Source: Bradyrhizobium viridifuturi
Lineage (GTDB): Bacteria; Pseudomonadota; Alphaproteobacteria; Rhizobiales; Xanthobacteraceae
Direction of reading: 5' to 3'
Assembly (NCBI RefSeq): GCF_001238275.1
Contig: NZ_LGTB01000007.1
Span: 62,001 to 126,000, forward strand
Length of the DNA stretch: 64,000 bases
A program made the position numbers and the translations under genes. The notes under the pieces were generated by a model. The model was not told the DNA's origin. It made no database searches and saw only the letters and a program-made list of their open reading frames with translations. Each line of letters starts with the position of its first letter. Within the stretch, counting starts at the first letter, position 1. Positions 28,855-37,880 of the stretch are shown in pieces.

Positions 28855-29124
28855 GTGACCAAGATTTCCCTCGCCATCATTACTGCCGCCACCCTCGCGA
28901 TCGCGAGTGCAACGGCCGCATCCGCCACAGAGCTTCCGACTTACGAAGCCGCGGGCCTGCCGATCTCGCCGATGCAGGCTGGCGTGCTCGGCGCCGCCAA
29001 TGTCCACGAGCAGGCGCCGTCAGCCGCGACGTCGGCCACGCCGCATCAGCTCAACGTTCTGACGCCGCGAAACAAGATCACGACCGCGCGGGCTTCCGCC
29101 CGGACCGACCGCTCGCTGCACTGA
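28855..29124 (+). CDS. Small exported protein of unknown function
   Basis: 89 residues from GTG at 28855, with a strong GAGGAG site 7 bases upstream. The N-terminus is a signal peptide (MTKISLAIITAATLAIASA, then TAASA). The mature part (TELPTYEAAGLPISPMQAGV...) is rich in Ala, Thr and Pro, with the tail RASARTDRSLH. This is similar in style to small exported proteins common in Bradyrhizobium; no domain is recognised. The upstream palindrome at 28794 suggests regulated expression. Confidence 0.7.
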   Translation: MTKISLAIITAATLAIASATAASATELPTYEAAGLPISPMQAGVLGAANVHEQAPSAATSATPHQLNVLTPRNKITTARASARTDRSLH

Positions 29125-29242
29125 CCGGCATAGCCGGTCCTGTCCGAGAGGGCCGCGACACCATCGCCGGCCTTCTCGGTTTCGCACAAGCCGCGGCGTG
29201 TAGCGAAAAATCTCCTCGCCGGCTGAACGCCCGGCGTCCTAC

Positions 29243-31282
29243 CTACTTGCCCATCCGCAGGCCTTTGGTGGTGAAGCGCTGTGACTTGTCGCCGGGGCGC
29301 AGGGGGCGTCGTGTGCCGGCGGCCTTGCCGGTGCCGGGCGGTTGGTGCGCGGGCACGAGTTGGTCGGGGCGCGAGCCGATCAGATCGCGGCGTCCCATCT
29401 GGATGAGCGCTTCGCGCAGCACCGGCCAATTGTCAGGGTCGTGGTAGCGCAGGAACGCCTTGTGCAGCCGGCGCTGCCGGAGTCCCTTGATCGCCTCGAC
29501 CTTGTCGCTCGCGCCGCGGCGCACGCCACGCAGCGGATTGACGCCGGTGTGGTACATCGCGGTTGCGGTCGCCATCGGCGAGGGCAGGAACGTCTGCACC
29601 TGGTCGGCGCGGTAGCGGTTCTTCTTGAGCCAGAGCGCGAGGTTCATCATGTCCTCGTCGGTCGTGCCCGGATGCGCGGCGATGAAATACGGGATCAAAT
29701 AGTATTTCTTGCCGGCCTGCTCGGCCGCGGCATCGAACATTTTCTTGAAGCGGTTGTAGGCGCCGATGCCCGGCTTCATCATCTTGTCGAGCGGGCCGCG
29801 CTCGGTGTGCTCGGGCGCGATCTTCAGGTAGCCGCCGACGTGATGGGTGACGAGCTCCTTGATGTATTCGGGACTCTCGACCGCGAGGTCGTAGCGCACG
29901 CCCGAGGCCACCATCACGCGCTTGACGCCCTTGACCTCGCGCACCTTGCGATAGAGCCGGATCAGGTCGTCATGCGAGGTGTTGAGGTTCGGACAGATCT
30001 CGGGGAAGACGCAGGACGGCCGCCGGCACGCCGCCTCGATCTTCGGATCCTTGCAGGCCATCCGGTACATGTTGGCGGTCGGCCCGCCAATGTCTGAGAT
30101 CACGCCGGTGAAGCCCGGCGTCTTGTCACGGATGCGCTCGATCTCGCGCAGGATCGAGCCCTCCGAGCGGTTCTGGATGATGCGGCCCTCGTGCTCGGTG
30201 ATCGAGCAGAACGTGCAGCCGCCGAAGCAGCCGCGCATGATCGTCACCGAGAAGCGGATCATCTCCCAGGCCGGGATCTTGGCGTCCTTGTAGGAGGGAT
30301 GCGGCGCACGCGCGTAGGGCAGGTCGTAGACGGAATCCATCTCGGTCGTCGACAGCGGGATCGGCGGCGGATTGAGCCACAAATCGCGGTCGCCGTGACG
30401 CTGCACCAGCGGCCGCGCGTTGCCGGGATTGCTCTCCCGGTGCAGCACGCGCGAGGCGCGGGCATAGGCATCGCGGTCCTGCTCGACCTGCTCGCAGGCC
30501 GGCAGGCGGATCACGACGTTGCCCGCCTGGCGCGCTGCGCCTTCGTCGGCGGAGTCGAGATCGTCGGCATGCAGTTCGGCGTAATCCTCGGGCACGCGGC
30601 GGAACAGCGCGACGCCTCTGATCGAGTCGAGATCGCGCGGCGCCTCGCCATTGGCGAGCCGGTGCGCCACCTCGACGACGGCACGTTCGGCGTTGCCGTA
30701 GAGCAGAAGGTCGGCCTTGGCGTCCGCCAGCACCGAGCGGCGCACCTTGTCGGACCAATAGTCGTAATGCGCGATGCGGCGCAGCGATGCCTCGATGCCG
30801 CCGAGCACGATCGGCACGTCCTTGAACGCTTCGCGGCAGCGCTGCGCATAGACGATGGTGCAGCGGTCCGGACGGCGGCCGCCTTCGCCGTCGGGCGTGT
30901 AGGCGTCGTCATGGCGCAGCCGCCGGTCCGCCGTGTAGCGGTTGACCATCGAATCCATGTTGCCGCCGGTGACGCCGAAGAACACGCGCGGCTTTCCCAG
31001 CGCCTTGAACGGCTCGGCCGATTGCCAGTCGGGCTGCGCGATGATGCCGACCCTGAAGCCCTGGGCCTCCAGCAACCTGCCGATGATCGCCATGCCGAAG
31101 CTCGGATGGTCGACATAGGCATCGCCCGTCACCAGCACGATATCGCATTGGTCCCAGCCGAGCGCCGTCATCTCGGCACGGTTCATCGGCAGGAACGGCG
31201 CCGGCTTGTCGGCGCGCGACTGGTGGCGCGGCCACGACGTCAGGGAAATTTCGGCGTTGGCAAGGGTGCTCATGGCGGCCAC
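29243..31282 (-). CDS. YgiQ family radical SAM protein
   Basis: Large radical S-adenosylmethionine protein of 679 residues, full family length. The 4Fe-4S ligands are the three cysteines in [10 protein letters not shown] (near residue 352), within [21 protein letters not shown]- and C-terminal family extensions are intact ([39 protein letters not shown]). The reaction catalysed is unknown. GTG at 31282 is preferred to the ATG at 31273 because the GGAG site is eight bases from the former. It ends with a basic tail, [11 protein letters not shown]. Confidence 0.92.
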   Translation of the reverse strand: MAAMSTLANAEISLTSWPRHQSRADKPAPFLPMNRAEMTALGWDQCDIVLVTGDAYVDHPSFGMAIIGRLLEAQGFRVGIIAQPDWQSAEPFKALGKPRVFFGVTGGNMDSMVNRYTADRRLRHDDAYTPDGEGGRRPDRCTIVYAQRCREAFKDVPIVLGGIEASLRRIAHYDYWSDKVRRSVLADAKADLLLYGNAERAVVEVAHRLANGEAPRDLDSIRGVALFRRVPEDYAELHADDLDSADEGAARQAGNVVIRLPACEQVEQDRDAYARASRVLHRESNPGNARPLVQRHGDRDLWLNPPPIPLSTTEMDSVYDLPYARAPHPSYKDAKIPAWEMIRFSVTIMRGCFGGCTFCSITEHEGRIIQNRSEGSILREIERIRDKTPGFTGVISDIGGPTANMYRMACKDPKIEAACRRPSCVFPEICPNLNTSHDDLIRLYRKVREVKGVKRVMVASGVRYDLAVESPEYIKELVTHHVGGYLKIAPEHTERGPLDKMMKPGIGAYNRFKKMFDAAAEQAGKKYYLIPYFIAAHPGTTDEDMMNLALWLKKNRYRADQVQTFLPSPMATATAMYHTGVNPLRGVRRGASDKVEAIKGLRQRRLHKAFLRYHDPDNWPVLREALIQMGRRDLIGSRPDQLVPAHQPPGTGKAAGTRRPLRPGDKSQRFTTKGLRMGK

Positions 31283-31624
31283 GCATAAGACTCCGGCGTC
31301 GCGAATTCAACCAATCAGCATGCCGTCCGGCCCGATTGCGAATTGCCATGGCCGAAGAGTTCCGGATCGGGCTGAAGGGGATCGGAATGGCGATCGGCAA
31401 ATCATCTGATATCTCAATAGCATAAGAGATCGGCGCGGTGTCATTCTTCTGCATCCTCCCGATCGGTAATCTCGGCGATGACATTGGCGGCGTTCCCTGA
31501 AATGGCCGCCGCCAATGGCTGCTTCGGACTGATCGACTCTTCCGGTGCGGAAACCGAGTGAAAGAGGTACGAGCCGGTTTCGGCATTCAATCTCGATCGA
31601 CGGTGCCGTGGTTGGTCGGTCGCC
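31283..31624. other. Non-coding stretch
   Basis: 342 bases between the YgiQ start and the SDR stop. Codon pattern and composition of the open frames here do not support a gene. It must carry the YgiQ promoter; no clear boxes, repeat or hairpin is seen. Confidence 0.4.
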
Positions 31625-32401
31625 TCAGGTGCGCGTGATCGAGAGGCCGCCGTCGACCAGCAGCGCGGTCCCGGTGACGAAGCTGGAATCTTCCGACGCC
31701 AAATAGAGCACCGAGCGCGCGACTTCCTCGGGGCGACCCACGCGCTTGAGCGCATGCAGGTTGGTGACGAAGGCCGCCTTGTCCGGGGTGTCGTTCATCT
31801 CGCGATACATCTCGGTCTCGATCGCGCCGGGCAGCACTGCGTTGACCCTGACGTTCTGCGGGCCGAACTCGGACGCGAGCGTCTGCGTCAAGCCGATCAG
31901 GCCGGACTTGCTGGCGGCATAGGCGGCGACGCCGGGGAATGACGAGCTGTAGCCGACGAAGGTCGAGGTGAAGATCACCGATCCGCCGCCATGCTTGGTC
32001 ATCTCGGCGATCTGGTGCTTGGCGCCCAGGAACGAGCCGGTGAGGTTGATCGCGACGGCATCGTTCCAACCGGCTTCGGAGACGCCGGTCGAGGCGCCGC
32101 CCTCACCGAGCGTGCCGGCGTTGTTGAATGCGATGTCCAAGCGGCCGAATGCCTTGACCGCCAGCGCGACGAGCGCCTTGGCATAGTCTTCCGAGCGCAC
32201 ATCGCCGGCGAGCGCGACGGCCGTCCCGCCGTTGGCCTTGATCTCGTCGACCAGGCTCGCCAGCTCGCTTTCCCGCCGTGCGCCGACCACCACCTTCGCG
32301 CCTTCGGCCGCGAACAGCTTGGCCGTGACGCGGCCGATGCCCGAGCTCGCGCCGGTCACGATTGCAACCTTGTTTGAAAGACGTCCCGTACCCTGTGCCA
32401 T
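31625..32401 (-). CDS. Short-chain dehydrogenase/reductase
   Basis: Classical SDR, 258 residues from the ATG at 32401 (MAQGTGRLSNK). The nucleotide-binding motif is TGASSGIG, the NNAG motif is AFNNAGTLG, and the active site is a Ser in IFTSTFVGYSS with YAASK downstream. The Arg after the second strand (VVVGARRESEL) suggests a preference for NADPH. The substrate is unknown. It is divergent from a LysR-type gene, with a shared palindrome between them, so that regulator probably controls it. Confidence 0.92.
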   Translation of the reverse strand: MAQGTGRLSNKVAIVTGASSGIGRVTAKLFAAEGAKVVVGARRESELASLVDEIKANGGTAVALAGDVRSEDYAKALVALAVKAFGRLDIAFNNAGTLGEGGASTGVSEAGWNDAVAINLTGSFLGAKHQIAEMTKHGGGSVIFTSTFVGYSSSFPGVAAYAASKSGLIGLTQTLASEFGPQNVRVNAVLPGAIETEMYREMNDTPDKAAFVTNLHALKRVGRPEEVARSVLYLASEDSSFVTGTALLVDGGLSITRT

Positions 32402-32494
32402 GTCCGTTCTCCGGTTCGGCCGCGCCAATCGCGGCGTGATGGCAACCTGATTAGACGCTCACAGAACTGGAAAGAAGGCACAGAAAATGGTCTT

Positions 32495-32517
32495 ATCATT
32501 CATCTTTTATGAACGAT
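32495..32517. promoter_or_regulatory. Putative LysR operator between SDR and regulator genes
   Basis: ATCATTCAT and ATGAACGAT flank CTTTT, giving 9-bp arms with one mismatch. The interrupted dyad includes the T-N11-A pattern known for LysR-type boxes. It is 11 bases before the LysR start and about 95 bases before the SDR start. Confidence 0.55.
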
Positions 32518-32527
32518 CGAGGCTGCC

Positions 32528-33430
32528 ATGGACCGTCTGCGTGCCTTCGAGGTGTTTGCCACCGTGGTTGGCCAGGGATCCTTCACCCGCGCGGCGGACA
32601 AGCTGGAGACTTCGCCGGCCAACGTGACCCGCTACATCAACGAACTGGAGGAGATGCTCGGGGCGCGCCTGCTCAACCGGACCTCGAGGCACCTGTCGCT
32701 GACCGACACCGGCAAGACGCTGTATGATCGCGCGCTCTCGATCCTGGAGGAGGTGGCGGAGGCGGAGGCGATCGCGTCCTCCACTGCGATGCAGCCGCGG
32801 GGACGTCTGCGGATCAACGCGCCGCTGAGCTTCGGCATTCTTCACCTTGCGCCGCTGTGGCCGCGTTTCATGGCGCGCTATCCGGACATCGAACTCGACA
32901 TCAGCCTGGTCGATCGGCTCGTCGACCTTGTCGACGAGGGCTTCGATCTGGCTGTCCGCATCTCGCGGGGAGGATCGCCGAGCTTGATCAGCCGCAAGCT
33001 CGCGGTAATTCGTCACTTCGTCTGTGCGTCACCGGATTACGTCGCGCGGCATGGCGCGCCGCAGACCCCGGATGACATCAGGAATCACGCCTGCATTGCC
33101 TATGCATATTCCGCGTCGGCCGAGGAATGGCGGTTGCTCGACGGAGACGGCAGGCTTCACACGGTGCCGGTATCCAACATCTTCAACACCAACAACGGCG
33201 AGACGGCTTGCGCGGCAGCGTTGGCCGGCTTCGGATTGATTCTGCAGCCGACGTTTCTGATTGGAGAGCTGCTGCGGCAGGGCCGCCTGGTCCGCCTGCT
33301 GCCGGGCTATCACACGCCCGAGACCGACGTGCTGGCGGTTTACCCGAGCCGCCGCCACGTCGGCGCAAAGGTGCGGGTGATGGTGGACTTCCTGGTCGAG
33401 GCATTCCGCGGCAAGCCGCCGTGGGATTGA
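32528..33430 (+). CDS. LysR family transcriptional regulator
   Basis: 300 residues. The winged helix-turn-helix is at the N-terminus (MDRLRAFEVFATVVGQGSFT, then RAADKLETSPANVTRYINEL), followed by the linker helix and the periplasmic-binding-like effector domain (RLRINAPLSFGILHLAPLWP). This belongs to the CrgA/AaeR-like branch by its start. It is divergent from the SDR gene, the usual arrangement for a LysR regulator and its target. Confidence 0.93.
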   Translation: MDRLRAFEVFATVVGQGSFTRAADKLETSPANVTRYINELEEMLGARLLNRTSRHLSLTDTGKTLYDRALSILEEVAEAEAIASSTAMQPRGRLRINAPLSFGILHLAPLWPRFMARYPDIELDISLVDRLVDLVDEGFDLAVRISRGGSPSLISRKLAVIRHFVCASPDYVARHGAPQTPDDIRNHACIAYAYSASAEEWRLLDGDGRLHTVPVSNIFNTNNGETACAAALAGFGLILQPTFLIGELLRQGRLVRLLPGYHTPETDVLAVYPSRRHVGAKVRVMVDFLVEAFRGKPPWD

Positions 33431-33611
33431 CGTGCGATCGAAGCCCGCACGAGCCAATGTCCGGGCAAAATCGGCTCGAGGACGAGGGAACGCCCGTAAA
33501 AACCCTGCTTGCGCCCGCCGGGGCGTTGAGAAAAAATAAGGTTTTTCAGTCTATAGGCGGCAGAATGTTTTGTTCATTTTGTCCGGCCTTTGAACCGGCG
33601 GGTCGTCGCTC

Positions 33612-34412
33612 ATGCCGAGTGAGATTTCAAACGCCGTTTTTTGCGCGGCGGTCATTCTGGGTGTCGTCTACGGCAGTCGCATCCTGGAGAAGACGTGGCC
33701 CATCGCGGAAGTTTCCGGCGACGAGTTTCGTGCTGATTGGCTCGCGGTCATCGTGAGCGTCGGGTTGGAGCACCTGTTCGCCCCGCTTGCTGCGATCAGC
33801 GCTGGTGCGATCGCAAGCTATGCCGGACTTGGTTGGATCAAGCTGCCGACCGAAGGTTACTGGTGGTTCGTCTCGTTCGCGATCGTGGTGGTGGCGCTCG
33901 ATCTCTACAAGTACACATTCCATCGGCTGCAACATGCGGTCCCCTTTCTTTGGGCGATGCACTCGTTCCACCACAGTGCGAACGGCATTACGTTCATCAC
34001 CGGTGGCCGCCATTTCTGGTTGGAAAGGGTGCTGTCCGACGCCTTTCTTCCGATCATAGCGATCCTGTTTCGGATCCCGCCGGACATGGCGATCGCTGCG
34101 GCATTCATCTTCTTCCTTCCCGATGCCTGCGCGCATCTCAACGTCCGCATCCCGCTCGGCCGCTTCGTGACCTGGATCAACAATCCGCAATGGCATCGGA
34201 TCCATCATTCGGTGCAGATCGAGCACCGCGACAAGAACTTTGCCGCCTTCTTCCCGCTCCTGGACATTCTGTTCGGCACGGCGTGGGTGCCGAAGCCGGG
34301 CGAGTATCCGGCAACCGGACTTGTGCCTCCCGAGCGGGCCGACATCATCAACAGCATCATCTGGCCGATCCGGCATCTTCGGCATGGGGAGTCTAAGAAT
34401 GAACTGGGTTAA
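33612..34412 (+). CDS. Sterol desaturase / fatty acid hydroxylase family protein
   Basis: Membrane di-iron oxygenase. 266 residues with about four hydrophobic segments and the clustered histidines that bind iron: HRLQH (near residue 104), HSFHHS (near 119) and HRIHHSVQIEH (near 196). The substrate (a sterol-like, hopanoid or fatty-acyl lipid) cannot be read from sequence. Its end overlaps the following small membrane protein by 14 bases, so the two are coupled. Confidence 0.9.
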   Translation: MPSEISNAVFCAAVILGVVYGSRILEKTWPIAEVSGDEFRADWLAVIVSVGLEHLFAPLAAISAGAIASYAGLGWIKLPTEGYWWFVSFAIVVVALDLYKYTFHRLQHAVPFLWAMHSFHHSANGITFITGGRHFWLERVLSDAFLPIIAILFRIPPDMAIAAAFIFFLPDACAHLNVRIPLGRFVTWINNPQWHRIHHSVQIEHRDKNFAAFFPLLDILFGTAWVPKPGEYPATGLVPPERADIINSIIWPIRHLRHGESKNELG

Positions 34413-34683
34413 GGGCCTTCTACTGTTCGTCGCGTTGATTCTCGGATACGCCGATCTCGAGTCGACGAATGTGATCCTGAATCTCGGGCTCGGCGAGTTG
34501 AACCCGTTCATGCATATGGCGCAGACATGGTTCGGAGTGTGGTGGCTGGTCCCCAAACTCGGTCTCACCTTCGTCCTGACGTGGCTGCTCTGGCGCAGCA
34601 ACAATGTCTACAACATCGCTCTCGTCGTCGCCTTCTGCTCGACGCCTGTCTTGAACAACCTCGTCATCATCGCCGGAAACTGA
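34399..34683 (+). CDS. Small membrane protein, DUF5658-like
   Basis: 94 residues with three hydrophobic segments. The motif DLESTNVILNLGLGELNPF (Asp, Ser/Thr, Gly, Glu-x-NP) matches the pattern of the DUF5658 family. The ATG at 34399 lies inside the 3' end of the hydroxylase gene. Function unknown; coupling suggests an accessory role for the hydroxylase. Confidence 0.72.
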   Translation: MNWVKGLLLFVALILGYADLESTNVILNLGLGELNPFMHMAQTWFGVWWLVPKLGLTFVLTWLLWRSNNVYNIALVVAFCSTPVLNNLVIIAGN

Positions 34684-34833
34684 ACCGCACACGCATTCCG
34701 TTGCCGGAACAGGCGACGCGCGCGTCTTGTGGCGGGCGCGCAAACTTTCGTTTGAACTCGCAGAACCTGGCCGTGCTGTCTGGCGACAAACTCTGGAGTG
34801 ACGGAGGATCGCGTGGCGCGATCGGGAGAATGA

Positions 34834-35214
34834 ATGATGTCGGACAGGCTTGCTCTCAGCTGCATCGTCGCTGGCGCCCTGATGCTGGGGGCGCTGGGTG
34901 CGACGGTGCACGCGCAGACGCCGTCGAGCTGCAAGGAGCCGCGGTCGGGCACCAGCCGCGTCCCGATCCTGTCGCCGCCGCTCGCCAATGTGGTGACGGG
35001 CAAGGGACGGTTGCAATTCTACTCGGCGCCGAATCTTCACTGCCCGATCAGCGGGGTGTTCGTGATCCCGAATGACGAGCTGGTCGCGTACGCGCAGACC
35101 AATGATGGCTGGTCGTCGGTGACGTACTTCCATTCAGGGACAGACAACGACGTCTCAGGTTGGGTAAGGTCGGCGAGACTGAAGGCGACCGGGACCGTCG
35201 GTCCAAAGCAGTAG
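34834..35214 (+). CDS. Exported protein with bacterial SH3-like domain
   Basis: 126 residues. The signal peptide is ALSCIVAGALMLGALGATVHA. The mature part fits an SH3_3-type fold: GRLQFYSAPNLHCPISG, then ELVAYAQTNDGWSSV and VSGWVRSARLK, the usual endings of the strands. Such domains often bind cell-wall peptides. Two cysteines (SSCKE, LHCPI) may pair. No operon partner is evident; the downstream gene is convergent. Confidence 0.75.
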   Translation: MMSDRLALSCIVAGALMLGALGATVHAQTPSSCKEPRSGTSRVPILSPPLANVVTGKGRLQFYSAPNLHCPISGVFVIPNDELVAYAQTNDGWSSVTYFHSGTDNDVSGWVRSARLKATGTVGPKQ

Positions 35215-35289
35215 CGGGCAAACGGGGCCGCGGCAGACGCGGCTTCCTTGGCGTGGCCCAGCAGGCCACGACGCATGCCTCTTGCGGCA

Positions 35290-36786
35290 TCAATGGATCG
35301 CCGCGTACATGATCTTCTCCTCGGTGGCTTCGAGTGCGGAGAACTCCTCGACCACCTTGCCCTGGCGCGAGACCAGGATGCGGTCGGACAGCGCCATGAT
35401 CTCGGGCAGATAGGACGAGATCACCACCACCGCCTTGCCCTCGTCGGCGAGCCGGTTGATCAGCTCGTGGATCTCGACGATGGCGCCGACGTCGACGCCG
35501 CGGGTCGGCTCGTCGAAGATGATCAGCTCGGGCTCCTGCACCAGCGATTTGGCGATCACCACCTTCTGCTGGTTGCCGCCCGACAGCTCGACCACCTTGG
35601 CCTCGTCGCCGATGGCGCGCACCTTGAGCCGCTGGATCCAGCTCTTGCCCACGCTGTTGGTCTCGCGCCGCGACAACAGCATCCGCCCGCCGGGAAACTT
35701 CGAGAGCAGGCCGAGATAGATGTTGCGTGCGATCGAGGCGGTCTCGAAGAAGCCCTCGACCTTGCGATCCTCGGTCACATAGGCGATGCCGGCCTTCACC
35801 GCCGGCGCCGGTACCCGGTAGCGCACCGGCTTGTCGTGCAACAGGATCTCGCCGCCGTGGAAGAAGTCGCGTTTCAAGACGCCGGATACGATCTTGAAGG
35901 TCTCGGTGCGGCCGGCGCCGACCAGGCCGAACACGCCGGTGATCTGCCCGGCGAACACCGACAGCGAATTGTTCTTCACCATCGGCGCCATCTTGAGATT
36001 CTGCACCGTGAGCACTCGCGCGCCGGCCGGTCGGACGCTGGCCTTCCGCGCGCCGTACAGCGTGTTCGAGAGGTCGCGGCCGACCATCGCCTGCACGATC
36101 GCAGCGCGGTCGAACTTCGCCGCGTCGTCGGTGATGACGTGCTTGCCGTCGCGCAGCACCGTGATGCGGTCGGCGAGCAGCAGGGCCTCTTCCAGTGCGT
36201 GCGAGATAAAGACGATCGAGACGCCGCGCTTCTTGAGATCGCGGACCAGGTCGAAGAAATACTTTTTCTCCTCCGGCGTCAGCGATGCGGTCGGCTCGTC
36301 GAAGATGATGACCTTGGCCTTGTGCAGGACCGCGCGCGCAATCTCCACCATCTGCTTCTTGGCGGCGCCGAGCCCGCTCACGGTCGCGGTCGGCGTCACG
36401 TCGAAGTTCAGCGACTGCAGAAATTGCTGGGCGGCGATGTAGATGCCGCGCAGCCGATTGTAGAACTTCTCCTGTCCGAGAAACAGATTTTGCGCGACGG
36501 TCATGGTCGGCACCAGGCTGTTCTCCTGGAACACCATGGCGATGCCGAGATTGCGTGCCTCGAGCGGCGTGCGCGGCGCGACGTCCGAGCCGTCGACCGT
36601 CATGCCGCCCGAGGTCAGGGTCACGACGCCGGCCATCACCTTGGTCAGCGTCGACTTGCCGGCGCCGTTCTCACCGACCAGCGCGTGGATCTCGCCGCGG
36701 CGGAGGTCGAAATCGACCCCCTCAATGGCGGGTACGCCGGCGTAGAGCTTGGTGGCCTTGCGCAGGGACAGCACGGTGTCGCTCAT
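35290..36786 (-). CDS. Sugar ABC transporter ATPase with two nucleotide-binding domains
   Basis: RbsA/MglA-type ATPase of a CUT2 sugar importer, 498 residues. NBD1: Walker A GENGAGKSTLTK, Walker B VIIFDEPTASLTPEE. NBD2: degenerate Walker A VFGLVGAGRTETFK, signature LSGGNQQKVVIAKS, Walker B LIIFDEPTRGVDVGA. The asymmetry is normal for this family. It is the last gene of the operon, overlapping the upstream SMP-30-like gene by four bases. Confidence 0.95.
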   Translation of the reverse strand: MSDTVLSLRKATKLYAGVPAIEGVDFDLRRGEIHALVGENGAGKSTLTKVMAGVVTLTSGGMTVDGSDVAPRTPLEARNLGIAMVFQENSLVPTMTVAQNLFLGQEKFYNRLRGIYIAAQQFLQSLNFDVTPTATVSGLGAAKKQMVEIARAVLHKAKVIIFDEPTASLTPEEKKYFFDLVRDLKKRGVSIVFISHALEEALLLADRITVLRDGKHVITDDAAKFDRAAIVQAMVGRDLSNTLYGARKASVRPAGARVLTVQNLKMAPMVKNNSLSVFAGQITGVFGLVGAGRTETFKIVSGVLKRDFFHGGEILLHDKPVRYRVPAPAVKAGIAYVTEDRKVEGFFETASIARNIYLGLLSKFPGGRMLLSRRETNSVGKSWIQRLKVRAIGDEAKVVELSGGNQQKVVIAKSLVQEPELIIFDEPTRGVDVGAIVEIHELINRLADEGKAVVVISSYLPEIMALSDRILVSRQGKVVEEFSALEATEEKIMYAAIH

Positions 36787-37880
36787 GAGCCTGTCTCCTC
36801 GGCAAGCCCGGCGAGGGGCAGTTTCAGCACGCGGCCCGGTCCTTTGGCGATCAGCACGAGGTCGCCGCCGAGCTCGAGCGCTGCGACGACGCCGTGATTG
36901 ACGCCGTCGACCCGGCTATGCAGCGAATAGAGCGGCTTGCCGTCTTCGCCGAGCCGGATCACGAGGCCGTAGGAGCGCGGCGGCGCCCACGGCTTGATGA
37001 CGCCCATCGTCTTGATGTGCGCGCCCTGCATCGGTTCCTTGAACGAGAAGCCCGAGCGGAGTCGCGGCGCCACCCAATAGGCCGGGTCGATCTCGGCCAT
37101 CATGCGGCGCCGGTAGGCCGGCTCGCGCAGCACGAATTCGATCAGCTGGGTGCGTGCCGTGAACGCGGTGAGCCAATAGCCGCCGCCGGCAGCCTTCGAC
37201 AGCCGCGACGGATAGACCGGCAGGTGGCCGAGCACGATCTGCGGCGGCCTGCCATTCGTGATAAGGACGAGACGATGCCGCCAGCTCTCGCTGACCAGCA
37301 CACCGTCGCCGCGCGCGCAGGCGCCGAAGGCGTAGCCGAGCCTTGCGGCCAATGGTTTCACCGAGCGGGTCCTGGGATCGAGCCGGAACACGCGGCCGCT
37401 CCGGTTGAGCTCCATCAGGTCGCGGGCCCAATCGTCGACGCCGCAGGTCGCCGAGCCGTCGGTCGCGATCAGCGTGCCGTCGTCCGCCAGCGTCAGCGCA
37501 TTGATCGCATTGAAGGCGGCGTCGCTGAACGTCACGCCCGGTTCGGCCGCCGAAGGACTGGTGTAGAGACGTACCTCGCGGCCGCCGAGCGCGACCGCGA
37601 TGCCGCCGTCCGCAAGCGCGCAGAGCGCCGAGATCGGCTGCTCGAAGCTGCGCAGCTCGGTTGCGGCGCTGCCGTCGAGCCGCAGCAGGCGCCGGCCGTC
37701 GGCGACATAGAGGTTGCGGCCGTCGGTTGCGAGGTCCTCGGGCGCCTCGCATTCCAGCAGCGTGGTTGCGGCCTCGAGTTTCTGGTTGGGCTTGAGCGCA
37801 CCGTCGAACGACGGCACGGTGATGGTGGCCTCGCCGCGGCCGAGAAAGCGGTTGGCGAATTCCCTGACGGCCGCGATCAC
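36783..37880 (-). CDS. SMP-30/gluconolactonase-like beta-propeller protein
   Basis: 365 residues without a signal peptide. Repeated strands such as LATDGRNLYVADGRRLLRLD, LCALADGGIAVALGG and LVLITNGRPPQIVLGHLPV fit the six-bladed propeller of SMP-30/strictosidine-synthase-like proteins. These often hydrolyse sugar lactones using Ca/Zn; the metal ligands cannot be assigned safely by eye. It overlaps both neighbours by four bases (ATGA). A lactone, or the sugar acid it yields, is a reasonable guess for the transported substrate. Confidence 0.8.
   Translation of the reverse strand: MIAAVREFANRFLGRGEATITVPSFDGALKPNQKLEAATTLLECEAPEDLATDGRNLYVADGRRLLRLDGSAATELRSFEQPISALCALADGGIAVALGGREVRLYTSPSAAEPGVTFSDAAFNAINALTLADDGTLIATDGSATCGVDDWARDLMELNRSGRVFRLDPRTRSVKPLAARLGYAFGACARGDGVLVSESWRHRLVLITNGRPPQIVLGHLPVYPSRLSKAAGGGYWLTAFTARTQLIEFVLREPAYRRRMMAEIDPAYWVAPRLRSGFSFKEPMQGAHIKTMGVIKPWAPPRSYGLVIRLGEDGKPLYSLHSRVDGVNHGVVAALELGGDLVLIAKGPGRVLKLPLAGLAEETGS

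Noticed and set aside
31441..31755. 104-codon minus-strand frame beside the SDR gene
   Set aside because: Its first part is the SDR gene read in the wrong frame, and the remainder lacks gene-like codon use or any family feature.
35248..36897. 549-codon open frame opposite the sugar ABC ATPase
   Set aside because: Antisense shadow; the minus strand carries both complete nucleotide-binding domains.
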